Below the pieces are notes generated by a model. The model made no database searches, had not been told where the DNA came from, and saw nothing but the letters and a program-made list of their open reading frames with translations. Position numbers and translations under genes: made by a program. From assembly GCF_001027105.1 (NCBI RefSeq), contig NZ_CP011526.1:1488001-1552000 (forward strand): 64,000 bases of DNA. The letters are read 5' to 3'. This DNA is from Staphylococcus aureus (GTDB taxonomy: Bacteria > Bacillota > Bacilli > Staphylococcales > Staphylococcaceae). This document shows positions 35,985 through 43,045 of this stretch, piece by piece; position 1 is the first letter of the stretch, and each line of letters opens with the position of its first letter.

Positions 35985-36041
35985 TTCTCCTTCCATTCAT
36001 CTCGTAAGAATAGGAGGATTATTGCACAACAAAAAACCTCC
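35985..36041 (-). promoter_or_regulatory. Probable expression platform of the FMN riboswitch
   Basis: After P1 the RNA reads GGAGG (36036-36041), then CCTCCT (36012-36017), then the ribU ribosome site AAGGAG (35986-35991). CCTCCT can pair either with GGAGG or with the ribosome site. With FMN bound, P1 would keep GGAGG partly engaged and leave CCTCCT free to hide the ribosome site, giving translational shut-off. No intrinsic terminator is seen. The mechanism is inferred. Confidence 0.55.
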
Positions 36042-36169
36042 ATCTTCTCCCATCCAGACTATACTGTCGGCTCTAGAATCTCACTAGATCAGCCACTAAT
36101 ATGATACATACTAGCAGGTCGCAGGCTTTATTTACTGCCGGTTGGGAATTACACCCGACCCCGAAGATG
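36041..36169 (-). ncRNA. FMN riboswitch (RFN element)
   Basis: Read on the minus strand, the element begins CATCTTCGGGGTCGGGTG, contains TTCCCAACCGGC, GCCTGCGA, GAGCCGACAGT and ends with AGTCTGGATGGGAGAAGATG, so the closing P1 stem (CATCTTC with GAAGATG) and conserved blocks are all present. It lies 65 bases before ribU. Confidence 0.96.
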
Positions 36170-36254
36170 AATTTTACATTATTAAATTTAATTCTCATTA
36201 ATTTTATACTATATATCACAAAACCTCAATAACTATGCTTAAATTAAATCATAG

Positions 36255-36580
36255 TTACGTAATTGGAGAGTGATACATTGGTGATTTGCGAGCATTGTTT
36301 GGAATGTTGTTTGCTTGATTAATTTTTGAGATGGCTTTTTTGATTCTATCACTCAATTGAGTAAAAATCGTCATAAAATGGAAAGCAAATTATAAGAATC
36401 TAGTAGGTTAAAAAGTTTTATATCAGTACTTCCATTTATATTATTATTTAAATCACCAGAAATTACACTTAAAATCTTCTACTTATTTGCCTTCACAACA
36501 ATAGTAGAATTATCTTTTTATTCTTGATCTACTCAATATACACTATTCTCCGTTAAATTTTCATCATTAATTTTATTCTT
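36255..36580 (-). pseudogene. Decayed remnant of a TslA-like effector gene after lipoprotein D
   Basis: Starting at 36580, overlapping the lipoprotein stop by 8 bases exactly as in the intact module, 62 codons align without gaps to the effector N-terminus: NKIND-x2-LTE at codons 2-11 and N-x2-NG-x2-DIK-x4-LLD at codons 45-61. The ATG has become AAG, and stops stand at codons 16 (TGG to TGA in the aligned position), 21 and 34. Similarity ends near 36395. In another frame a 39-codon stretch from 36374 to 36255 (MTIFTQLSDRIKKAISKI...) stays open and may be a leftover of a later part of an effector; I could not match it. Confidence 0.8.
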
Positions 36581-37487
36581 GATCAAACACACCATATTCT
36601 GAAGTGCTTTCACCGTTAAAATTTGGTTTAACCGTATTTATTTTATTGTCCGAAAATTTTATACTAAGCTCTATACCGTTTGGTATCTCTTTATCTTTTT
36701 TTATTTCTTCTGCCATTTTTATTACATTTTCACTGTTACTTTTTTTAGTATAGTTCTTTTTTTTACTAAATAGAGTAGTAGTTACCGAAACTTTAGACTT
36801 ATCTTTTAATTGCTTCTTAACATTTGACAATTCTTTTGAAAATTCACTGTCACTTTTGTTTAACAATGGTTCAAAATAGTCTCTATACTCAGCTAAATTA
36901 TAAGGTATGGCCGAAATATAAAAATATTCATTTTCATAACCACTATTTTGCGTCTTATTAATTGCTTCTTTTGTAAATCCTGTATATTGATATTTCTCTT
37001 CATTATCTTTGAAAAATTTATATAATTTATCATATTTTTCTTTTTGTGCTCGATATTCAAACCCACTGAGTACTGCACCAACTAAAGTACTCATATCATC
37101 ACCTTTATCCTTACTTCTTAATGAGCTATCACTGTCAATAATTGATTTATCAAATGGAATACTCGCATTAAATACGATGTCGTGGTCATCACAATGCACG
37201 AATACTTCTACACCATCGCCACTACCTATAACATTTGTAGCTTTAACTTTTAGACCGAAGTTATCCATAAAAAATTGTTCGCCTCGCTTAGCAATTTTAT
37301 CTTTATGCTTCTTTGCAAATTCAATCGCATCTTTTTCTGCAGGTGGTTGGAATCCTTGTCCTACATATTTTGAAGCATCCATTTCTTCTGGTACAGATTT
37401 TGTTTCTTTGTTGGATTCGTTATTGGTAGTTGAACATCCTGATAGTAGTATCGTTGCCATTAAGATAAATTTTGCTTTTTTAAGCAT
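36573..37487 (-). CDS. DUF1672 lipoprotein D, candidate immunity protein
   Basis: 304-residue lipoprotein: signal peptide with lipobox LLSGCS (lipid Cys about residue 18), a short Asn/Glu/Lys linker, then the conserved VPEEM-ASKYVGQGFQPPAEKDAIEFAKKH core. It is one of four paralogues here. Its middle part (KIAKRGEQFFMDNFG...SIPFDKSI) is the same type as lipoprotein B; its C-terminal 110 residues are unlike the other three. Ribosome site AGGTGATGAG. The effector once coded behind it is a pseudogene. DUF1672 has no established biochemical activity; an immunity role is inferred from the pairing with the lipase-like effector. Confidence 0.85.
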   Translation of the reverse strand: MLKKAKFILMATILLSGCSTTNNESNKETKSVPEEMDASKYVGQGFQPPAEKDAIEFAKKHKDKIAKRGEQFFMDNFGLKVKATNVIGSGDGVEVFVHCDDHDIVFNASIPFDKSIIDSDSSLRSKDKGDDMSTLVGAVLSGFEYRAQKEKYDKLYKFFKDNEEKYQYTGFTKEAINKTQNSGYENEYFYISAIPYNLAEYRDYFEPLLNKSDSEFSKELSNVKKQLKDKSKVSVTTTLFSKKKNYTKKSNSENVIKMAEEIKKDKEIPNGIELSIKFSDNKINTVKPNFNGESTSEYGVFDQE

Positions 37488-37501
37488 ATCTCATCACCTA
37501 T

Positions 37502-37708
37502 TTATGCGCTTTTAAAAGTTTCATTTTGTAAATAATTATACTCTCTTAATTTATTTGTGTCTTTTAGTTTCTCTCTATATAAATCTTCAAATACATCTGC
37601 CTGCTTAAATCGTTTTTCGTTAACTGTAAAGTCATTATCTTTATTGATGTCTTGATAAACCCTATAGCTACTCAATTCTGTTAAATCTCTATCATTTATT
37701 TTATTCAT
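37502..37708 (-). pseudogene. 68-codon stump of a TslA-like effector after lipoprotein C
   Basis: From the ATG at 37708 (GGAG nine bases upstream, 8-base overlap with the lipoprotein stop) the reading frame encodes MNKINDRDLTELSSYRVYQD..., nearly identical to the first 20 residues of the intact 720-residue effector and similar to about residue 38 (EKRFKQ). It then departs into an unrelated 28-residue tail ending ETFKSA and stops. The lipase motif and helical region are missing, so it cannot be an active enzyme. It may still be translated as a 68-residue peptide. Confidence 0.82.
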
Positions 37709-38651
37709 CTTCAAATGCTCCAAACGACACTACTTTCTTATCATCAAAACGAGCTTTTTTTGTGCCAATAAGTTTATTTCCTAATTGAGTAGTTATAGTA
37801 TTCTTGATTGGCATATCTTTTGTTCTTTCAATTTTCTCGGATAAATCTATTACATTATTTATCTTTTCTTTTCTATTCCTTTCATCATTCGTACTAAACA
37901 ACGTTGCTACAGTATTTGTATTAGCAGTATAGTTTAGCTCTTTTCTAGCTCGTTGCATACCTTCTTTAAACTCTTTATCATTTTTATGTATCAATGGTTC
38001 GTAATATTTTCTATATTCTTTTAAATTTCTTGATAAATATGTAATATAAAAATATTCATTTTGATACCCGACGTTTTGCGTCTTGTTAATTGCTTCTTTA
38101 GTAAAACCTGTATATTGATATTGCTTTTCATTTTCTTTTAAAAATTTATATAAATTATCATACTTTTCTTTTTGCGCTCGATATTCAAAGCCACTCAGCA
38201 CTGTACCCACCATCATACTCATATCATCACCGTTGTCATTACTACGCATTGATCCTTTTTGATGGATGGCATCTTTGTACAAAGGTAGACTTGCATTAAA
38301 TACAATGCCATGATCTTCGCAATGCACATAAACTTCTACACCATCATCTTTACCTACAACATTTGTAGCTTTAACTTTTAGTCCAAAGTTATCTTTAAAG
38401 AATTGTTCACCTACTTTTTCAAATTCTTTACGATGCTTCTTCACAAATTCAATCGCATCTTTTTCTGCAGGTGGTTGAAAGCCTTGTCCTACATATTTTG
38501 AAGCTTCCATTTCTTCTGGTACTGATTTTGTTTCTGTATTTGTTTCTGTATTTGTTTCTGTATTTGTGTCTTTTTTTGATTCATTATTCATCGCTGAACA
38601 TCCTGATAACAGTAGCGTTGCTATTAAGATTAATTTCGCCTTTTTAAACAT
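37701..38651 (-). CDS. DUF1672 lipoprotein C, candidate immunity protein
   Basis: 316-residue lipoprotein with lipobox LLLSGCS. The linker after the lipidated Cys is lengthened by three direct repeats of a 12-base unit, giving NTETNTETNTET. The middle region (EFEKVGEQFFKDNFG...SLPLYKDAIHQKGS) is nearly identical to lipoprotein A, whereas the C-terminal 90 residues (ERNRKEKINNVIDLSEKIERTK...SFGAFEDE) are its own. Ribosome site GGGTGATGAG. It overlaps the effector stump at its 3' end. Surface-exposed, attached to the outer face of the membrane. Confidence 0.85.
   Translation of the reverse strand: MFKKAKLILIATLLLSGCSAMNNESKKDTNTETNTETNTETKSVPEEMEASKYVGQGFQPPAEKDAIEFVKKHRKEFEKVGEQFFKDNFGLKVKATNVVGKDDGVEVYVHCEDHGIVFNASLPLYKDAIHQKGSMRSNDNGDDMSMMVGTVLSGFEYRAQKEKYDNLYKFLKENEKQYQYTGFTKEAINKTQNVGYQNEYFYITYLSRNLKEYRKYYEPLIHKNDKEFKEGMQRARKELNYTANTNTVATLFSTNDERNRKEKINNVIDLSEKIERTKDMPIKNTITTQLGNKLIGTKKARFDDKKVVSFGAFEDE
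38531..38566. repeat. Three tandem copies of a 12-bp repeat in lipoprotein C
   Basis: The unit TTTCTGTATTTG is present three times without interruption (38531-38542, 38543-38554, 38555-38566), coding Asn-Thr-Glu-Thr on the minus strand. Copy changes keep the frame. Confidence 0.95.
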
Positions 38652-38665
38652 AGCTCATCACCCAT

Positions 38666-38716
38666 TTATGTGTTTATATAGAATATTAAAAAGCATTTTA
38701 AAAAAAATTTATTCAT
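38666..38716 (-). pseudogene. Start-codon vestige of an effector gene after lipoprotein B
   Basis: The lipoprotein B stop is overlapped by ATGAATAAA (ATG at 38716) with the same 8-base offset as in the intact module. The frame then reads MNKFFLKCFLIFYINT and ends. Only the first three codons match the effector, so this is a junction scar and not a gene. Taken alone it would be weak; it gains weight from the two better-preserved neighbours. Confidence 0.5.
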
Positions 38717-39626
38717 CTTTACGATACACTCCATATTCTATTGGATCATTATCATCATAAAAGGCTTTTTTAGTATTAATAGTAGGCTTTCCTATTTGAA
38801 TTGTAATTGTAGATTTTTCTGGCTTATTTTTAAAATTATATAGTTTATCACTCAGTTCAATTACATCATCAACTGTATTGTCTTTAGTAAAATTTTCCTT
38901 TGTACTAAACAATGTTGTTACTGTATCTGTATTAGCAGCGTAATTCACTTCTTTTCTGGCTTGTTCCATTCCTTCTTTAAATTCTTTATCATTTTTATGA
39001 ATCAATGGTTCGTAATACTTACGATATTCTTTTAAGCTTCTTGACGAGTAAGTGATATAAAAATATTCATTTTTATATCCGACATTTTGCGTCTTGTTTA
39101 TTGCTTCTTTTGTAAAGCCTGTATATTGGTATTTCTCTTCATTATCTTTGAAAAATTTATATAAATTGTCATACTTTTCTTTTTGTGTTCGATATTCAAA
39201 GCCACTCAACACTGTACCAACTAAAGTACTCATATCATCGCCTTTGTCCTCACTTCTTAATGAGCTATCACTCTCAATTATTGATTTATCAAATGGAATA
39301 CTCGCATTAAATACGATATCGTGGTCATCACAATGCACGAATACTTCTACGCCTTTTCCACTACCTACAACATTGGTAGCTTTAACTTTTAGACCGAAAT
39401 TATCCATAAAAAATTGTTCGCCTCGTTTGGCAATTTTATCTTTATGCTTTTTCGCAAATTCAACCACATCTTTTTCTGCAGGTGGTTGGAAGCCTTGACC
39501 TACATATTTTGAAGCTTCCATTTCTTCTGGCACTGATTTTGTTTCTTTATTAGATTCGTTATTGGTAGTTGAACATCCTGATAGCAGTAATGTTGCTATT
39601 AAGATTAGTTTAGTTCTTTTAAACAT
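38709..39626 (-). CDS. DUF1672 lipoprotein B, candidate immunity protein
   Basis: 305-residue lipoprotein with lipobox LLLSGCS. The N-terminal and middle region (KIAKRGEQFFMDNFG...SIPFDKSIIESDSSLRS) is of the lipoprotein D type, while from about residue 175 to the end (YITYSSRSLKEYRKYYEPLI...IGKPTINTKKAFYDDN) it is nearly identical to lipoprotein A, the immunity candidate of the intact effector. It is therefore a mosaic. The gene starts about 90 bases after the effector stop, behind a hairpin terminator, with GGGTGATGAG as ribosome site and no clear promoter. Confidence 0.85.
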   Translation of the reverse strand: MFKRTKLILIATLLLSGCSTTNNESNKETKSVPEEMEASKYVGQGFQPPAEKDVVEFAKKHKDKIAKRGEQFFMDNFGLKVKATNVVGSGKGVEVFVHCDDHDIVFNASIPFDKSIIESDSSLRSEDKGDDMSTLVGTVLSGFEYRTQKEKYDNLYKFFKDNEEKYQYTGFTKEAINKTQNVGYKNEYFYITYSSRSLKEYRKYYEPLIHKNDKEFKEGMEQARKEVNYAANTDTVTTLFSTKENFTKDNTVDDVIELSDKLYNFKNKPEKSTITIQIGKPTINTKKAFYDDNDPIEYGVYRKDE

Positions 39627-39668
39627 AGCTCATCACCCATTTATGTGTTTGTAAAACTTTTATGTTTG

Positions 39669-39702
39669 AAAAAGCTACTTATTCTCAATGAAAACAAGTA
39701 GC
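39669..39702 (-). terminator. Terminator between the effector and lipoprotein B
   Basis: GCTACTT (39674-39680) pairs with AAGTAGC (39696-39702); on the minus strand five T and a C follow. It should reduce transcription of lipoproteins B-D from the effector promoter. Confidence 0.7.
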
Positions 39703-39716
39703 ATTTAATAAATTAA

Positions 39717-41879
39717 TTAGTATACAGCTAGTTTTTCTAATTGTTCTTTAACTTGAATTAAGTTTGACCGTATTAGAGAGGCAGATTGATCCATCGTTTG
39801 AATTGCTTGTCCTTCATTTTCGTTCAAGCCATTACAAACAACTTCAAACTGTTGTGCCATTTGATCAAGACGCGCATGAGCTTGTGTGTTTAAAATAAAC
39901 ATATCGTCATAATGTGATGGTTCAAATATCATTTGTACAATCAAAGGCTTCATGTTCTTAACAATATCATCTAAATGGTTATCTAAAATTGGTGACACTG
40001 CTTTTAAATCATTAAGAAAAGGCTCCCATTTGCCTAAAGTATTATCTAATTCTTCTAATTTAGTTTTAATATAATTACAAGTTACATTAGGAATCAGGGA
40101 CAAAAATTCTTTCTTTTTTACATTTAACATTTCAATTGCATGTCTTAAATTCTTACGTATTTTGGGAATTGTATTAATCAAATATTTTATTACATCGACA
40201 ATTTTCGATGCATATTCATCATATATACCTTGAACATAGTCTGCTATTTTTTTAATACCATCATCGATATGGTCTTTTAATATTTTCATTTTTCTTCCTA
40301 AATAATTAGAAGGTATAACTAGACCCTGTACCATATTTTCGCCGCTACAATTAATTTGAAAATTTCCATCTAAAATTGTTGCATCTTGTTGTTTCATAAT
40401 ACTTCTAATATCTGCAATTTGCCTACCATAAATATCATTTTGATTTTTTATTTGGTCTATATTCTGTTTCACTACTTTCAAATGTTTCATCATTTCTTCA
40501 GATACTCCATCTCTGAAGTCGTGATCTATATTTTTGAAAATTTCTAAAATTTCATTATCTATACTATCATACACTTTTTCTATAAAAGATTTTATACCTT
40601 TAAACAACTCATTAATTCTTTCTTTTAATGCATCCAATGCAAAATCAGGTAATAAGTGTTTAACAGCACTAATACTTTCTATTGTTTCATCTGCAACTTC
40701 TTCAAGTGAGTTTATTTTACTAATTAAAGTTCTTTCCATTTCTTCTAACTGAAATAAGTTAATCTTATCCTTAAATCCTTCTGATAATTGTTTCTTTCTA
40801 TCTGCAAAATTTTTATTTTCATTTTCTGAGATGTTAAAACTTTCATTTAAAAAGATTACGCATTCTGCTAACATACCACTTGTTTCACCAGTAATCAGTT
40901 TACTCAACGCATCAAGATTTTCTAAATTAAGTTTAATTAAAGTTCCTCTTCCAGAACGTGCAATCGAATCTCCTGTCCAAACATTTATTGGAATTCGCCC
41001 ATCCATATCTAATGTTATGTTAATAGTCTTTTTTACTTTTTTTCCATTTTTAATTTCTGTATCTTTTACCGACTTTATTTTGATTAGTGGTACAGTATCG
41101 TATGTGTTATCTTTTCTATTTAACTTCCTTTTATAACCTACATGGCTGTCTATTAAAGTATCTAACCTGGGCACACCATCATTAATGTTAACGCGTTTTC
41201 CTGGCATATCTTTGATGAATGGATCTTGTAACCATGTTAATAAATCGTTGGTACTATTAAAACTAATCATATTATCAAAGCGTGGTCTAGCAAATTTCTG
41301 CCAAGCAGCATAAGGAATCATTGCTGAGTCAGTAGCAACAACTTTTTCATTCGGATGTTTCGCTCCTTGATATTTTGCTCCTGCACCGCCTTCCGAATTA
41401 CCGCCATCCGCCACAATGGTTTTGTTTTTGAAGTTACTTGATTCCATTCTATATTTTTTTAAAAAATCACTATTTGATAATCTATCTGCATCTTCTAACT
41501 TTATTTTATATTGATTTGATAATTGATCTGTTTGCTTTAAATAATCTGTGCTTTCATTATCATTATTCATTAATTTAGCATTTTGGAGCCAATCATCTCC
41601 AAACCCCGATGATTTTAATGGATTATTTGGATTAATTGCCTCATTAGATGTTCCTTGATAAATTATTGTCTGTTGACCAGTTGGTTTACTTTTATCATCT
41701 AATAACTCATATATTTTAATATCAGCAGCACCATTCAAATTACTATTCTTATCATCATTATAACTGTCTACTTGTTTAAACCTTTTTCCATTAACTTTAA
41801 ATTCTTTTTTTATATCAATATTTTGATAAACCCAGTAACTACTTAATTCTGTTAAATCCCTATCATTAATTTTATTCAT
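39717..41879 (-). CDS. TslA-like type VII-secreted lipase effector with reversed domain order
   Basis: 720 residues from the ATG at 41879, ten bases after GGGGTG; the ATG six codons earlier sits on the ribosome site. There is no signal peptide. Residues about 1-300 look like an alpha/beta-hydrolase: IIYQGTSN (72-79, cf. the (F/Y)xGT strand of class 3 lipases), the nucleophile elbow GNSEG (160-164, Ser162), and DSHVGY (244-249) with a candidate catalytic His246. Residues about 350-720 are almost wholly helical and coiled, rich in Lys, Glu and Ile. A toxic lipase domain at the N-terminus and a helical secretion domain at the C-terminus is the arrangement described for S. aureus TslA. The start overlaps the preceding lipoprotein stop by 8 bases, tying toxin and antidote. 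The small helical partners described for TslA (TlaA1, TlaA2) are not adjacent. Activity and secretion are inferred. Confidence 0.8.
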   Translation of the reverse strand: MNKINDRDLTELSSYWVYQNIDIKKEFKVNGKRFKQVDSYNDDKNSNLNGAADIKIYELLDDKSKPTGQQTIIYQGTSNEAINPNNPLKSSGFGDDWLQNAKLMNNDNESTDYLKQTDQLSNQYKIKLEDADRLSNSDFLKKYRMESSNFKNKTIVADGGNSEGGAGAKYQGAKHPNEKVVATDSAMIPYAAWQKFARPRFDNMISFNSTNDLLTWLQDPFIKDMPGKRVNINDGVPRLDTLIDSHVGYKRKLNRKDNTYDTVPLIKIKSVKDTEIKNGKKVKKTINITLDMDGRIPINVWTGDSIARSGRGTLIKLNLENLDALSKLITGETSGMLAECVIFLNESFNISENENKNFADRKKQLSEGFKDKINLFQLEEMERTLISKINSLEEVADETIESISAVKHLLPDFALDALKERINELFKGIKSFIEKVYDSIDNEILEIFKNIDHDFRDGVSEEMMKHLKVVKQNIDQIKNQNDIYGRQIADIRSIMKQQDATILDGNFQINCSGENMVQGLVIPSNYLGRKMKILKDHIDDGIKKIADYVQGIYDEYASKIVDVIKYLINTIPKIRKNLRHAIEMLNVKKKEFLSLIPNVTCNYIKTKLEELDNTLGKWEPFLNDLKAVSPILDNHLDDIVKNMKPLIVQMIFEPSHYDDMFILNTQAHARLDQMAQQFEVVCNGLNENEGQAIQTMDQSASLIRSNLIQVKEQLEKLAVY

Positions 41880-42801
41880 CTTTACTGTGCACCCCATATT
41901 CTATTGGACGATTATCATCATAAAAGGCTTTCTTAGTATTAATAGTGGGTTTCCCTATTTGTATTGTGATTGTAGATTTATCTGGTTTATTTTTTAAATT
42001 ATATAATTTATCACTTAGTTCGATTACATCATCTACTGTATTGTCTTTAGTAAAGTTTTTCTTAGTAGAAAAAAGTGTAGCAACAGCATCTGTATTTGCA
42101 GCGTAATTCACTTCTTTTCTTGCTCGTTCCATTCCTTCTTTAAATTCTTTATCATTTTTTCGAATCAGTGGTTCATAATACTTTCGATATTCTTTTAAAC
42201 TTCTAGAAGAGTATGTAATATAAAAATATTCATTTTTATATCCGACATTTTGTGTCTTGTTAATTGCCTCTTTTGTAAAGCCTGTATATTGATATTTCTT
42301 TTCATTTTCTTTGAAGAATTTATATAAGTTATCATACTTTTCTTTTTGCGCTCGATATTCAAAGCCACTCAGCACTGTACCCACCATCATACTCATATCA
42401 TCACCATTGTCATTACTGCGCATTGATCCTTTTTGATGGATGGCATCTTTGTACAAAGGTAGACTTGCATTAAATACAATGCCATGATCTTCACAATGCA
42501 CATAAACTTCTACACCATCATCTTTACCTACAACATTTGTAGCTTTAACTTTTAGTCCAAAGTTATCTTTAAAGAATTGTTCACCTACTTTTTCAAATTC
42601 TTTACGATGCTTCTTCGCAAATTCAATCGCATTTTTTTCTGCAGGCGGTTGGAAGCCTTGGCCTACATATTTTGAAGCTTCCATTTCTTCTGGTACAGAT
42701 TTTGTTTCTGTTTTTGTGTCTTTTTTTGATTCATTTTCCATCGTGGAACATCCCCCTAAAATTAATGTCGTAGCTAAAACTGATCCAATGAATTTTTTCA
42801 T
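41872..42801 (-). CDS. DUF1672 lipoprotein A, likely cognate immunity protein of the lipase effector
   Basis: 309-residue lipoprotein. Its signal peptide (MKKFIGSVLATTLILGGCS) differs from that of the other three, but the mature part begins with the same VPEEMEASKYVGQGFQPPAEK core. The middle (EFEKVGEQFFKDNFG...LPLYKDAIHQKGS) is type C, the C-terminal 130 residues are shared with lipoprotein B. It is the first gene of the island and is followed, with an 8-base overlap, by the only intact effector, so it is the best candidate for neutralising it at the outer membrane face. The published immunity protein of TslA, TilA, is also a lipoprotein; whether the families are the same I cannot verify. 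Confidence 0.87.
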   Translation of the reverse strand: MKKFIGSVLATTLILGGCSTMENESKKDTKTETKSVPEEMEASKYVGQGFQPPAEKNAIEFAKKHRKEFEKVGEQFFKDNFGLKVKATNVVGKDDGVEVYVHCEDHGIVFNASLPLYKDAIHQKGSMRSNDNGDDMSMMVGTVLSGFEYRAQKEKYDNLYKFFKENEKKYQYTGFTKEAINKTQNVGYKNEYFYITYSSRSLKEYRKYYEPLIRKNDKEFKEGMERARKEVNYAANTDAVATLFSTKKNFTKDNTVDDVIELSDKLYNLKNKPDKSTITIQIGKPTINTKKAFYDDNRPIEYGVHSKDE

Positions 42802-42853
42802 ATGACACCTCGAATAATTTAATTAATACAATATATCTATATTTTACCCTATT

Positions 42854-42881
42854 TTTATAATCAAATAAATAACTTTATCAA
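42854..42881 (-). promoter_or_regulatory. Predicted promoter of the lipoprotein A-effector unit
   Basis: On the minus strand TTGATA (42876-42881), 16 bases, then TATAAA (42854-42859), about 50 bases before the ATG. This is a reasonable SigA promoter; no operator repeat was noticed. Confidence 0.5.
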
Positions 42882-42977
42882 ACTTTATATTTTTGTATAA
42901 ATTAGTAATATATTTAATAGTTGATATTCGCAAAAACCCTAAGTTCTAATCCACATACAAAATTCCCCACATCAATC

Positions 42978-43024
42978 AAAAAACGCATGCTATAAATTAG
43001 AGTCTCTAATCAATAACATGCGTT
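42978..43024 (-). terminator. Terminator of srrAB
   Basis: AACGCATG (42982-42989) and CATGCGTT (43017-43024) with an inner ATTAGAG/CTCTAAT stem; six T follow on the minus strand. It separates srrAB from the lipoprotein-effector island. Confidence 0.9.
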
Positions 43025-43045
43025 CTGAAATAACTATATTCAATT

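Noticed and set aside
36230..36257. 8-bp inverted repeat TAACTATG/CATAGTTA considered as the island terminator
   Set aside because: No T-run follows on the minus strand and the loop is long; left unassigned.
36573..42801. The lipoprotein cluster considered as Lpl (DUF576) tandem lipoproteins of the vSa-alpha type
   Set aside because: The mature core (VPEEM-ASKYVGQGFQPPAEK) is that of DUF1672, and the genomic site is different.
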